The position numbers and the translations under genes were made by a program. This document shows, in pieces, positions 35,940-44,828 of a stretch of 64,000 nucleotides of DNA; the stretch's first letter is position 1; each line of letters begins with the position of its first letter. A model generated the notes under the pieces. It was not told the origin of the DNA and made no database searches. It worked only from the letters and a program-made list of their open reading frames with translations. The DNA lies in assembly GCF_000987955.1 (NCBI RefSeq), contig NZ_LAZU01000012.1:62001-126000 (forward strand), given 5' to 3'. The stretch comes from Paenibacillus sp. DMB20 (GTDB taxonomy: Bacteria; Bacillota; Bacilli; Paenibacillales; Paenibacillaceae).

Positions 35940-37202
35940 ATGAGTTTTAAAGAACAGTACGATGAAATTGCAGGAATCGCGCGGACGATCTTCGATCATC
36001 CCGAGCTGGGCTACAAGGAATTTAAAACCAGAAAAACGGTTGAGGATTTTCTGAAAAAGGTAAATCCGGATATCGATCTGCAATCCTTTAGCACGACGGG
36101 CTTGCGGACATCGCTCGGCAGCGGCAAGCCGCTGAACATCGCTTTCATTGCGGAGCTGGACGCCGTGTATGCGCCGACGCATTGGCATTCGGATAAAGCT
36201 ACGGGAGCGGCGCACAATTGCGGCCACTATACCCAGGTGGCGATCGCGCTTGCTTTATACAAGCATTATTTTGAAACGAAGGCTTATGAGGCGCTCGATT
36301 TTACGCTGACGTTTATTTTTATTCCGGCTGAGGAATATTTGGATTTGGTCTACCGTGACGGGCTGCTCGCGAACGGAACGATCTCCTATTACGGCGGAAA
36401 GCCCGAAGCGATGAAGCTTGGGGTGTTCGACGATATCGATATCGGGTTGTGCGTGCACGCCATGGGAGGGGAATTTGCCAAGCGCACGATCGAAATCAAC
36501 TGCGACCTTGCCGGATTTTTGTACAAGCATTATACGTTTACGGGGAAAGCAACGCATGCGGGCTTCGACCCTTTCTCCGCCAAGAATGCCTACAGCATGT
36601 CGACCCTGTTCAATGTGGCGCTCGGCCTCAGCAGGCAGCAGATGAAGGACGCCGAGAAGGTTCGCATGAACCCGATCGTCATGGAATCGGACATGTCCAC
36701 GAACGTCATTCCGAACCGGATTACGGTCGGCAGCGACCTGCGGACCCAGACGGTCGATTACATGAAGGAAGCGGCTTCCAAGATGGACGATGCGGCAAGG
36801 GGCAGCGCGATGGCTTTGCAGGGCGAGGTCGAGATCAAGACGCAAATGGGATATTTGCCGTTTGTCCAGGACCGGTATTTGTCCGAGTTCGTGCTTGAGG
36901 CGTTTCAGAGCAATGGGGAGATCGCCGATATTTGGAATAACAATGCGATCAGCGCGGCAGGAGACATCGGCGACCTTGCCTTTATGATGCCCTGCATTCA
37001 GATCGGCTACAGCGGCTTCACGGGAACCATTCACGGCGACGATTTCAAGGACATCGATCCGGAGTTTATTTATGAGGTGTTCCCTGGATTCCTGACCCAG
37101 GTACTGGAACGGATGAGCGGGCGCATCGACCGCTCGAAGCTGTACCGCCGTACGTTTGCCGAATACGAGCAGCTGCTTGCTTCGATCGTAAACTCGAATT
37201 AA
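35940..37202 (+). CDS. M20-family amidohydrolase/peptidase (420 aa)
   Basis: Cytoplasmic metal-dependent hydrolase of the M20D amidohydrolase group (aminoacylase, aminobenzoyl-glutamate hydrolase-like), cleaving an amide bond of an N-acylated amino acid or similar compound. Metal-site motifs present are IAFIAELDAVY, AAHNCGHYTQ (His-x-Cys-Gly-His), IPAEEYLD and the dimerisation region FTGKATHAGFDPFSAKNA. GGGAGG precedes the ATG. It leads an operon with two membrane proteins that look like a dedicated transporter, suggesting an uptake-and-hydrolysis unit. The substrate is unknown. Confidence 0.85.
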   Translation: MSFKEQYDEIAGIARTIFDHPELGYKEFKTRKTVEDFLKKVNPDIDLQSFSTTGLRTSLGSGKPLNIAFIAELDAVYAPTHWHSDKATGAAHNCGHYTQVAIALALYKHYFETKAYEALDFTLTFIFIPAEEYLDLVYRDGLLANGTISYYGGKPEAMKLGVFDDIDIGLCVHAMGGEFAKRTIEINCDLAGFLYKHYTFTGKATHAGFDPFSAKNAYSMSTLFNVALGLSRQQMKDAEKVRMNPIVMESDMSTNVIPNRITVGSDLRTQTVDYMKEAASKMDDAARGSAMALQGEVEIKTQMGYLPFVQDRYLSEFVLEAFQSNGEIADIWNNNAISAAGDIGDLAFMMPCIQIGYSGFTGTIHGDDFKDIDPEFIYEVFPGFLTQVLERMSGRIDRSKLYRRTFAEYEQLLASIVNSN

Positions 37203-37224
37203 CTGACAGAAAAGAGGACAAGGC

Positions 37225-38022
37225 ATGAAGTCGAAATTACAATACTTATACCTGCTTGCATTTGTGCTGGCGGTTATTGCCGCAGCCGAGTTTATCGGCA
37301 TTCAGTCTATTAAGATCGGCTCTGTGAAAATCAATCTGCTGCCCCTCGTGTTCGCGATTTTAATTACGATGGTGCTCGGCTTTTCGATCTTCCGCAAGGG
37401 CTTTATGAAAAAAATCTACAGCAAGGAGAACGTCGGCTTTGCCGGCAAGTACCTGATCTTCATTATGCTGCCGCTCATGGCGAGATACGGTGCGGACGTC
37501 GCTCCTAGGATAGAAGATATATTGAAGGTAGGCTGGGTATTCCTCATTCAGGAGATCGGCAATCTGGGGACAATTTTGCTGGGCCTTCCGATCGCCATTC
37601 TGATCGGCCTGAGAAGGGAAGCCATCGGCGCCACGCTTGGGCTGGGCCGGGAAGGCGAACTTGCCTACATTTCCGAGAAATATACGCTCGATTCCGCCGA
37701 AGGGCGGGGCGTGTTGTCCCTTTATATTATCGGCACGTTGTTCGGTACGCTTTTCTTCAGCATCATCGCGCCCATCATGCATGCCGCGGGCTTCTCGATC
37801 GAAGCGCTGGCCATGGCGTCCGGCGTCGGTTCCGCAAGCATGATGACAGGCTCATCTTCCGCTCTGATCGCCAGCGCACCGGAAATGGAACAGACCATTA
37901 ACGGATACGCTGCGGCAAGCCAGCTGCTTACCAGCTTCCTCGGAACGTACACGATGGTGTTTCTGGCGGTGCCTTTACAGCGGTTCATGTACAAATTATT
38001 GGTCAGAGGTGAGAAGAAATGA
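37225..38022 (+). CDS. DUF3100-type membrane protein (265 aa)
   Basis: About eight predicted membrane helices, with a conserved-looking cytoplasmic loop (LRREAIGATLGLGREGELAY) and a glycine/serine-rich stretch (ASGVGSASMMTGSSSALIAS) typical of DUF3100 proteins. It resembles one half of a two-part secondary transporter. It overlaps the next gene by 4 bases (ATGA) and follows the M20 amidohydrolase by 22 bases. Transport of the amidohydrolase's substrate is the natural reading but is inferred from context only. Confidence 0.7.
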   Translation: MKSKLQYLYLLAFVLAVIAAAEFIGIQSIKIGSVKINLLPLVFAILITMVLGFSIFRKGFMKKIYSKENVGFAGKYLIFIMLPLMARYGADVAPRIEDILKVGWVFLIQEIGNLGTILLGLPIAILIGLRREAIGATLGLGREGELAYISEKYTLDSAEGRGVLSLYIIGTLFGTLFFSIIAPIMHAAGFSIEALAMASGVGSASMMTGSSSALIASAPEMEQTINGYAAASQLLTSFLGTYTMVFLAVPLQRFMYKLLVRGEKK

Positions 38023-38501
38023 GTACCGGTATGAACAAATATGCCAAATATGCCCTCGTGCTGCTGCTCAGCGTCGGCCTTATTTTATTTACGGAGCAAA
38101 TGAAGTTTTTCAAAAGCGGCGAAGGTCATATTACCATGGGGACGATTGCCGGCTTGGCCGTGCTGTGGCTCTTTTCTTTCATCGGCGTCCTGATCTCTTC
38201 CCTCATGAAAAAGGTGCCTTTGAAATTTTTGCAGGATTTTCCCGTCCTCGGCTGGGTATCGATCGTTTCGCTCACCTGCTGCCTGATTTCGGATGTGTTC
38301 GTTGAGGCGATCGGCAACGTCAGCTTCTTGTCCATCACGACGCCGATTTTGGCGTTCGCAGGCATTTCCGTCGCCGACAGGCTGGTGGATCTTCGCAAAA
38401 CGTCCTGGCGCGTGGCGATCGTCGCCGTTTTCGTATTCACGGGTACGTATGTGGGAAGCGCGCTTTTATCCGAGCTTGGGCTTTATTTGTCGGGGAAATA
38501 A
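38019..38501 (+). CDS. Small membrane protein, partner of the DUF3100-type protein (160 aa)
   Basis: About four to five predicted helices (YALVLLLSVGLILF; ITMGTIAGLAVLWLFSFIGV; LGWVSIVSLTCCLISDVF; VAIVAVFVFTGTYVGSALL). Translationally coupled to the upstream DUF3100-type gene by an ATGA overlap, so the two are probably subunits of one transporter. I do not recognise the family. It ends the operon before a strong terminator. Confidence 0.65.
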   Translation: MSTGMNKYAKYALVLLLSVGLILFTEQMKFFKSGEGHITMGTIAGLAVLWLFSFIGVLISSLMKKVPLKFLQDFPVLGWVSIVSLTCCLISDVFVEAIGNVSFLSITTPILAFAGISVADRLVDLRKTSWRVAIVAVFVFTGTYVGSALLSELGLYLSGK

Positions 38502-38521
38502 CCAAATCCGGTTTCAGGCAA

Positions 38522-38563
38522 GGGGGTGTCCCAAAAGGTCCATTGACCAGGGACACCCCCTTG
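38522..38563 (+). terminator. Rho-independent terminator of the amidohydrolase operon
   Basis: GGGGGTGTCCC (38522-38532) / GGGACACCCCC (38550-38560), inner GGTC/GACC, TT tail. Confidence 0.75.
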
Positions 38564-38670
38564 ATATGTGGTAAAACCTCAGGTAACCGAAGGGTCGTCA
38601 GACCCGAAGCGTGAATATTATGATATGTAGTGCCTTGCGCCTCCTACCGAGTTACTATCAAAAATTAATT

Positions 38671-39090
38671 TTATAAATCTTTTTTCATGTAATAGTGTTT
38701 ATGTCTTCCTGCGTTTTCAATAATCCCATATACTTCGAATCCTTCTTTTTTGTAAAAATCTAAAGCCTGAAAACTTAATGTATCTACCTTTATAAAATCA
38801 CATTGCTTCTCTTTAGCGATTCTTTCGGCCTCATGGATGAGTTTTTTTCCGTAACCATATCGTCTATGTTCAGGCTCCACAAATAAATACTGAATCTCTA
38901 GCCAGTTCCAACAAGTCTCTCCAAGAATACCTCCACAGACTTGACCATCTTCGTCTTTGAGAAAAATATGAATTTCTTGATACTTCCCCTTCAAATCATC
39001 GGGAAAATGCTTCATATTATACTCAAATATTTTATTCCTGACATAATTCTTTAGTTCATCATTGTTCTCATTAATAATATGCAATGCCAT
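38671..39090 (-). CDS. GNAT-family N-acetyltransferase (139 aa)
   Basis: Acetyl-CoA-dependent N-acetyltransferase with motif A as EIQYLFVEPEHRRYGYGKKLIHEAERIAKE and a C-terminal FYKKEGFEVYG motif. ATG 39090 is chosen because GGAG lies 8 bases upstream; an upstream in-frame ATG at 39141 lacks a site. It is clearly more AT-rich than its neighbours, suggesting recent transfer. The substrate is unknown; small antibiotic- or polyamine-type acceptors are possible. Confidence 0.82.
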   Translation of the reverse strand: MALHIINENNDELKNYVRNKIFEYNMKHFPDDLKGKYQEIHIFLKDEDGQVCGGILGETCWNWLEIQYLFVEPEHRRYGYGKKLIHEAERIAKEKQCDFIKVDTLSFQALDFYKKEGFEVYGIIENAGRHKHYYMKKDL

Positions 39091-39461
39091 TTTATTACTC
39101 CATTCATTTCGATTTTCGGTCCATGCGGCAGATATACTCAAAGTTGTTAAGGCAAGGCAACCAGGTCAAATTGTTCAGCACGGTTTCCCTCGGTATCATC
39201 TAATACAATTGCCAATTCGATAATGTTCAATTCTTCACCTCTTAAATGTAGAATTACTTTTTATTCAATATATACTACCCTAGCGGCCGAAGAGCAAGAT
39301 GCTAGGCAGCATAGAGGGTTTTGGATATCCAAAACTCCTATTTGTGTTTCTGAGCCTCCTTTTTTCGCTCCGCCCGAAGGTATAAACCGCCTTTGCACCG
39401 AATACTGTACAGCATAATCAGCCCGTCAGTCCCGGATGCCAAACGTATGGGAGGAAAGCGC
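39091..39461. promoter_or_regulatory. Intergenic region with an 18-base palindrome
   Basis: GTTTTGGATATCCAAAAC (39318-39335) is a perfect palindrome about 130 bases before the symporter gene and a candidate operator for it. A 27-codon TTG-started reading frame on the minus strand (39147-39230) is too weak to call. No other gene is seen. Confidence 0.4.
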
Positions 39462-40778
39462 ATGAAGCGCGGCTGGATCAATTCGCCGTATACCTTCGCT
39501 TTAGGGATGTTTGCCATGATGGTGCCGAGCCAGGCATTCAGCTCGTTTTACAGTTATTTTTACGTCGACAAACTGGGGCTGGGCATTGGACTGGCCACGC
39601 TGGCAAGGAGTATTTTTCTGATCTGGGACGCCGTCAACAACCCGCTGTTCGGGTATTGGTCGGACCGGACCCGCACCCGGTACGGGCGCCGCAGGCCCTG
39701 GGTGTTCGGGGCCATTCCGCTGTTTATGCTGACGTTCGTGCTTATTTTTTCGCCCCCGGACGGGCTTTCGCAGAACGGATTGTTCACCTGGTTTTTGGTG
39801 GCCCTGATCCTGTTTGAGGCGGTGGCAACGGTGCTGTGGGTGAATTACGGCGCGCTGTTTCCGGAGCTGTTCCGGGGAGATCGTGTTCGAGCGAAGGCTT
39901 CCGCCATCCAGCAAGGCTATCAGGTGGTAGCGCTCTTGATCGGTTCGGCGCTGACGCCGATTTTATTCAACGCGATGGGCTTTTCGAACATGGCGGTTCT
40001 CTATGCTGCCATCTTCGGCGCGTTCATGTTTCTGTGCATGGTAAGCGTCCAAGAGAAGCCGGAGGCTGGAGAAGGGGAGCCCCTTAAGCTGCTTGAGGCG
40101 TTCCGCGAGACGCTGAAGAACAAAAAGTTCTGGGTGTTCAATATCTCGAATTCATTCGCCCAGACGGTCAACGGACTGATCAGCTCGATCATCCCTTTTT
40201 ACGCCAAATACGTCCTGAACATCCCGGATGGGCAGGTATCGATTTTGCTGGCGTCGGTGTTCGTTTCGGTCATTCCGCTCGTGTTTGTCTGGTACCGGAT
40301 CATACGTACGATGGATGGGGTCAAGGCCTGGCGGCTGTCGCTTGCGGTGTACGGTTTATCCGTCATCCCGCTCTGGTTCGGTTATGACCTGCTCAGCGGG
40401 GTGGCAGCCGGTATAGCCGTCGGCTTCGGGCTTGCGGGCTTTCTCGTCACGCCGGCGATGGTTGGCGGCAGCATCATCGATGAGGACGCGGAGCGCACGG
40501 GACGCAGGAGAGAAGGAATCTATACAGCGGTCAGCGGGTTCATTACCCGTTCGAGCGGACTGATTTCGGCGCTGGCTTTTTTCGTGATCGGGCTGATCTT
40601 CGGTTATGAGAGCGGTGAAAATCCGGGCGCCAATCCGGAAGCGGCGTTCCGGGTTCTGATCAGCGTCGTTCCGTTGTGCCTGCTCGTGCTGGCGTTTGCC
40701 ATTTCTTTTGCAACCAAAATCGAATTTAAAGCGGGAGGGGGCATACCTCATGGAAAAAAGGCTGATCATCAACTGTGA
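39462..40778 (+). CDS. GPH-family glycoside:cation symporter (438 aa)
   Basis: Twelve-helix MFS carrier of the glycoside-pentoside-hexuronide:cation group. The signature region DAVNNPLFGYWSDRTRTRYGRRRPW is near the N-terminus, with characteristic TAVSGFITRSSGLISALAFF near the C-terminus. ATG 39462 has GGGAGGAAAG upstream. It overlaps the YdjC-type gene by 29 bases, so it probably imports the substrate of that deacetylase, for example an acetylated disaccharide such as a chito-oligosaccharide. The substrate is inferred. Confidence 0.88.
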   Translation: MKRGWINSPYTFALGMFAMMVPSQAFSSFYSYFYVDKLGLGIGLATLARSIFLIWDAVNNPLFGYWSDRTRTRYGRRRPWVFGAIPLFMLTFVLIFSPPDGLSQNGLFTWFLVALILFEAVATVLWVNYGALFPELFRGDRVRAKASAIQQGYQVVALLIGSALTPILFNAMGFSNMAVLYAAIFGAFMFLCMVSVQEKPEAGEGEPLKLLEAFRETLKNKKFWVFNISNSFAQTVNGLISSIIPFYAKYVLNIPDGQVSILLASVFVSVIPLVFVWYRIIRTMDGVKAWRLSLAVYGLSVIPLWFGYDLLSGVAAGIAVGFGLAGFLVTPAMVGGSIIDEDAERTGRRREGIYTAVSGFITRSSGLISALAFFVIGLIFGYESGENPGANPEAAFRVLISVVPLCLLVLAFAISFATKIEFKAGGGIPHGKKADHQL

Positions 40779-41667
40779 CGATTTCGGCCAGAGCGCGGCT
40801 GCCAATAAGGCCATCCGACATCTGCTGGAGGAGGGGAAGGTGTCGTCAGCGACCATTATGGCTCCGGCGCCCGGGTTTGAAGAGGCGGCTGCGTGGAGCG
40901 CCCGCCGGAAGCAGCCGAATATCGGGCTTCATCTGACGATGACCAGCGAGTTTGAGCATTTGCGGTGGAAAAGCTTGACGGGCCACCCGTCGCTTCATGA
41001 CGAGAACGGATTCCAGTACCGGACAGTGAAAGAATTCGAGCTGGCAGCGGAGACCAAGGCGGTGGTGAAGGAGATCGAGGCACAGCATCGTCTGGTTACA
41101 AAAGCCGGCATCGCGATAAGCCACGTGGATAACCATATGGGCAGCCTATACGGCATGGAAACCGGGCGAAGCCTGCTGCCGCAGACGTTGTGGAGGATTT
41201 CCCGCTGGGGGCTGCCGTCCCGTCTTTTTCGCTATATCGATCGGGAGGATCCGCTGCTCAGCTCGTTGTCCGGCATCGAACGGCCGGTAGCGCTGGCGTC
41301 CGCGCTCGCGGATACGTTCGGGGTGCCGATCCCGGATTACCTGTTGTCCCATCCCTTCGGAATGCTGGAGAGTGAAAACTATGAAAGCTTTAAGCAGAGC
41401 ATTCTGGCCAGACTTTACAAGCTTCCGGATGGAGTGAGCGAAACGTATTTTCACCCCGGTGCGGAGGACCCTTGGATGCTGGCCCACATTCCGAGCTATG
41501 AAAAACGGGTATGGGAATACCGGCTGTTGTTCGAGGATGATTTTGCGTATGCGATGCACGATGCAGGGGTGATATTGACGGATTACCGTTATGTGGAGGA
41601 GCATTTGAAACGCGCGCGCGGCAGGTCGGCGCTGAGGCTGGTCCGGGAGCTTGCGAGGTCCCGGTGA
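40750..41667 (+). CDS. YdjC/ChbG-type carbohydrate deacetylase (305 aa)
   Basis: Metal-dependent deacetylase acting on N-acetylated oligosaccharides. It starts with the family motif LIINCDDFGQSAAANKAI (metal-binding Asp-Asp), followed by NIGLHLTMTSEFEHLRWKSL and AISHVDNHMGSLYG with further metal ligands. A later HPGAEDPW completes the site. ATG 40750 has GGGAGGGGG upstream and lies within the symporter gene, showing coupling. In chbG operons such enzymes deacetylate imported chito-oligosaccharides. Confidence 0.88.
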   Translation: MEKRLIINCDDFGQSAAANKAIRHLLEEGKVSSATIMAPAPGFEEAAAWSARRKQPNIGLHLTMTSEFEHLRWKSLTGHPSLHDENGFQYRTVKEFELAAETKAVVKEIEAQHRLVTKAGIAISHVDNHMGSLYGMETGRSLLPQTLWRISRWGLPSRLFRYIDREDPLLSSLSGIERPVALASALADTFGVPIPDYLLSHPFGMLESENYESFKQSILARLYKLPDGVSETYFHPGAEDPWMLAHIPSYEKRVWEYRLLFEDDFAYAMHDAGVILTDYRYVEEHLKRARGRSALRLVRELARSR

Positions 41668-41752
41668 CGGTGATGGAGCTGTTCGTATAGCCTAGAATTT
41701 TCAAATCCGGTAGAAGTATTAGATGATTTATGCTCGGCTTACATTCTCGCAG

Positions 41753-41793
41753 AAACGCTATCGTCCATTAGAAGGGGGACGATAGCGTTTTTG
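41753..41793 (+). terminator. Rho-independent terminator, member of a repeated hairpin family
   Basis: AACGCTATCGTCC (41753-41765) / GGACGATAGCGTT (41777-41789), then TTTTTG. A close relative with the same flanks lies at 54275-54330. Confidence 0.75.
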
Positions 41794-41824
41794 TTAGTTC
41801 ACGTGGGCACATTTTAGCGGCAGC

Positions 41825-42316
41825 TTATCCGGCTTCGGTAACAAAGGTCAGAATCGGCCCTTCCCACTGCTCCTCTCTTATGGTTTGGCAGGCCCCTTTC
41901 GTATAAGACCCAATCGTTTTGGCCCAAAATGCCTGGGCAGGCCGATTAGCTTCCAACTGAGCCACTCTCCAGCTTCCGCCGAACTGATTGAACAATGCGG
42001 TAGCCGCATGCTGTCCCACCTTTTGCTGCCTGTACTTCTTCATGACGAAAAATTCGGCCATCTCATAGATGGTCCGGTTCCGGTCGTCCGTCCCCAATTC
42101 TCTCACTAAGGCGAATCCGGCCAGTTTACCGTTTACCCGAATGAAGTATGGATGCCTGCCTTCCTCTGTCCAATAGTGGTCCAGGTACATATATTCATAC
42201 AGCCCGTTCTCATTTACGTCTTCCGGATCGTATTCCGTGAAGTCATACTTATACAGCTCCAGCAGATTCCGTAAGACGGACTTGCGCTCATACTCGATTT
42301 TCTCTATTGCGATCAT
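41825..42316 (-). CDS. GNAT-family N-acetyltransferase (163 aa)
   Basis: Acetyltransferase fold with KLAGFALVRELG followed by AEFFVMKKYRQQKVGQHAAT as the acetyl-CoA-binding motif A and a C-terminal NRPAQAFWAKTIGSYTKG. ATG 42316 is chosen because AAGGAAGG sits just upstream. The substrate is unknown. Stand-alone gene between two operons. Confidence 0.82.
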   Translation of the reverse strand: MIAIEKIEYERKSVLRNLLELYKYDFTEYDPEDVNENGLYEYMYLDHYWTEEGRHPYFIRVNGKLAGFALVRELGTDDRNRTIYEMAEFFVMKKYRQQKVGQHAATALFNQFGGSWRVAQLEANRPAQAFWAKTIGSYTKGACQTIREEQWEGPILTFVTEAG

Positions 42317-42491
42317 CGTCTTCCTTCCTTTTCCAGAATATTGAAAATATGCCCTCATTGTAGCATATACGGAGCATGACGGCATGCTTTGAACAAATAT
42401 AAGTCATATTCAACAGGCCTCATCATGATGAGCCAGGAGGCACGCCGAAAACGATGAGAACGAAGTTTATGGAAAAAAATTCATTTGTGCA

Positions 42492-42548
42492 TTGACGTCC
42501 GGACAATTGTCCGATAGAATAAAAAACGCGCTTCCGGACAATTGTCCG
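42492..42548 (+). promoter_or_regulatory. Promoter with two TetR-type operators
   Basis: TTGACG (42492-42497), 17-base spacer, TAGAAT (42515-42520). The 14-base palindrome CGGACAATTGTCCG occurs inside the spacer (42500-42513) and again at 42535-42548, 35 bases downstream. A repressor on these sites would block the efflux gene; the TetR-type gene at the end of the operon is the obvious candidate. Confidence 0.8.
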
Positions 42549-42575
42549 CATACAGAAACAAAGGAGGATAACAAC

Positions 42576-44030
42576 TTGGATATGGGGATGGGGCCGGATT
42601 CGGCCAAGATTGATTTAAGCAAGATCAAGAGAGGGCCTATTGTTGCGGCACTGATTATTGGCGCGTTCGTTTCCATCTTGAACGAGACGCTGCTGAATAT
42701 TGCTTTTCCGAGCCTGATGGAGCAGTTTGGCATCGGGGAATCGACGGTTCAATGGCTGTCAACCTCCTACATGCTGGTTGTCGGGATCCTGGTCCCGGTG
42801 ACGGCGCTGCTTCAATTGTGGTTTACGACGAGGCAGATGTTTATCGGGGCAATGACGCTATTTCTGGTCGGTACGATCATCTGCGGGTTTTCGCCGGTAT
42901 TCGGCGTGCTGCTGTTCGGCCGTATTCTGCAGGCATTCGGAACGGGGCTTATGCTGCCGGTTCTGATGAATACGATACTTGCCATTTATCCGCCGCAAAA
43001 TCGCGGAGCGGCGATGGGGATGATCGGGTTGGTTATCATGACAGCCCCTGCGATCGGGCCCACGCTTTCCGGATTCATCGTGGATGCGCTTAGCTGGCGC
43101 TGGTTGTTCTACCTGGTTATACCGCTGGCTGCGTTCTCCATTGCGTTTGCGGCGATATTCTTGAAGAATGTGACGGAATTGACCAAACCGAAGGTGGATA
43201 TGGCTTCGATCCTCTTGTCAACCGTAGGTTTCGGCGGGATTGTGTATGGATTCAGCAGCGCAGGCGGCGGAAAATGGTCCGATCCGCAGGTCGTATGGTG
43301 CATTACGGCCGGGGTCCTGAGTTTGCTGATCTTCGTACGCCGTCAATTGGGCATGAAGGAACCGATGCTGGATCTTCGTACATTCAAGTATCCCATGTTC
43401 ACCCTTGTGACGGTGCTCATGCTTGTGTTGATGATGAGTTTGTTCTCGACGATGATCATGCTGCCGTTGTTCCTGCAAAATGCATTGGGCTTAACCGCAC
43501 TGGCCGCGGGGCTTGTCATGATGCCGGGCGGCATTATCAACGGATTGATGGCGCCGATTACGGGCAAGCTTTTCGATAAATTCGGACCGAGAGTTTTGAT
43601 TATGCCGGGGCTGGTTCTGTTGTGTACGGCTATCTTCCTGTTTTCGCGCATCGATGCTTCATGGACGGGTGGCTACGTCATCTTCCTTCATGTTATGATG
43701 ATGATTGGGATCTCGATGGTTATGATGCCCGCCCAAACGACGGCTTTGAATCAGCTGCCGCGTCTGCTGTATCCGCATGGAACAGCGATCATGAACACGC
43801 TGCAGCAGGTAGCCGGGGCTGTCGGCATGGCACTCTTTATCAGCATCATGACGGCAGGAGCCAAAAATTACGTGGAGACAACCGGAGATATGAATCCGGT
43901 GGAGAGTATGGTTGCGGGGCTTCACAGCGCTTTTATAACCGGACTCGTTCTTGCGGTTATTGCCTTGGTGCTGGGCTTCTTTGTCAAACGTACGTCTTCC
44001 CCGGCTGAAGAAAAGAAATCCGCCGCGTAA
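42576..44030 (+). CDS. DHA2-family (EmrB/QacA) drug efflux transporter (484 aa)
   Basis: Fourteen-helix MFS proton antiporter. Motifs seen are LNETLLNIAFPSLMEQFG in the first helix and GRILQAFGTGLMLPVLMN with the antiporter-type glycine region. TTG 42576 is chosen because AAAGGAGG (42560-42567) is 8 bases upstream and upstream in-frame codons lie inside the promoter; ATG 42582 is an alternative. It is followed by the TetR-type regulator 36 bases later and governed by paired operators. Expected to export lipophilic or cationic drugs. Confidence 0.9.
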   Translation: MDMGMGPDSAKIDLSKIKRGPIVAALIIGAFVSILNETLLNIAFPSLMEQFGIGESTVQWLSTSYMLVVGILVPVTALLQLWFTTRQMFIGAMTLFLVGTIICGFSPVFGVLLFGRILQAFGTGLMLPVLMNTILAIYPPQNRGAAMGMIGLVIMTAPAIGPTLSGFIVDALSWRWLFYLVIPLAAFSIAFAAIFLKNVTELTKPKVDMASILLSTVGFGGIVYGFSSAGGGKWSDPQVVWCITAGVLSLLIFVRRQLGMKEPMLDLRTFKYPMFTLVTVLMLVLMMSLFSTMIMLPLFLQNALGLTALAAGLVMMPGGIINGLMAPITGKLFDKFGPRVLIMPGLVLLCTAIFLFSRIDASWTGGYVIFLHVMMMIGISMVMMPAQTTALNQLPRLLYPHGTAIMNTLQQVAGAVGMALFISIMTAGAKNYVETTGDMNPVESMVAGLHSAFITGLVLAVIALVLGFFVKRTSSPAEEKKSAA

Positions 44031-44066
44031 GGATCACGTGTGTTCGATTCAGAAAGGGATGCAGGT

Positions 44067-44672
44067 ATGGCAAGCAAAAAAGAGAATGACGAGCTGGGTC
44101 AAAAAATCCTGAACACGGCCCAAGCCTTATTTAACAGATACGGAGTCGAGGAAGTTTCCATGCATCAGGTCGCGAAAACGGCAGGGATCGGTCAGGGAAC
44201 CCTGTACCGCCGTTATCCGAGCAAGAGCAAAATCTGCCTAACCCTGATGGAAGCGAAGATCGATCGGTTTTTTCAGGATCTGGACGACTACCTCCGCAGC
44301 AGCGGCGAAGAACCGGTTGCCCTCAGGCTCCGCACCGTTATGTACAGAGTGGTTCTTCTGATTAATGAAGATCTGGAATGGCTGCGGGTTGTCTTGACCT
44401 CCGAGCGGCTGGAGGAGTCCAAGAACAATCTGTGCACGAATTCGCCTTTCAACTATTTACAAATGCAGATCAAAAGCCTTCTGGAACACGCGTCCGAGCA
44501 AGGGAGCATAAAGCCGCTCGACCCGGCCTTCACATCCCTGCTGCTGGTCACGCTTCCGCGGGCCGATGTGATCCTGTACCTGCGCGATATGGGATACGAT
44601 GCGGAGCAGATTGCCGAGCAGTATTGCCGAAGTTTCGTGGATACGCTGTTTATAGATTCGCCAGAGAAATAG
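44067..44672 (+). CDS. TetR-family regulator (201 aa)
   Basis: N-terminal TetR DNA-binding domain (GQKILNTAQALFNRYGVEEV, then VAKTAGIGQGTLYRRYPSKS) and an alpha-helical ligand-binding domain. ATG 44067 has AGAAAGGG about 9 bases upstream, better than GTG 44040. Co-transcribed with the efflux gene, it probably represses both through the two operators at 42500-42548 until a drug is bound. Confidence 0.9.
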   Translation: MASKKENDELGQKILNTAQALFNRYGVEEVSMHQVAKTAGIGQGTLYRRYPSKSKICLTLMEAKIDRFFQDLDDYLRSSGEEPVALRLRTVMYRVVLLINEDLEWLRVVLTSERLEESKNNLCTNSPFNYLQMQIKSLLEHASEQGSIKPLDPAFTSLLLVTLPRADVILYLRDMGYDAEQIAEQYCRSFVDTLFIDSPEK

Positions 44673-44681
44673 CTGCACGCC

Positions 44682-44730
44682 AAAAACCGTTCAAACTTAG
44701 ACCCATGGTCTGTCTTGAACGGTTTTTTTT
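44682..44730 (+). terminator. Rho-independent terminator of the efflux operon
   Basis: AAAAACCGTTCAA / TTGAACGGTTTTTTTT with an inner ACCATGGT-like loop. Confidence 0.85.
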
Positions 44731-44807
44731 CGTCTAAAAATGAAAATCGGAAGCATGTTTATGATTCGAACGGCAGGAAAGGGACACCCTCAACAGTTGG
44801 ATTGCAA

Positions 44808-44821
44808 TGAAAGCGTTATTT
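44808..44821. promoter_or_regulatory. Candidate CcpA (cre) site before the GntR gene
   Basis: TGAAAGCGTTATTT matches the cre consensus TGWAARCGYTWNCW at 13 of 14 positions and lies 8 bases before the -35 at 44829. Confidence 0.5.
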
Positions 44822-44828
44822 TTTTTGC

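Noticed and set aside
39147..39230. 27-codon minus-strand frame starting with TTG after AGAGGTG
   Set aside because: Composition looks protein-like, but there is only a rare start codon, no homologue I recognise, and no promoter evidence. Left uncalled.
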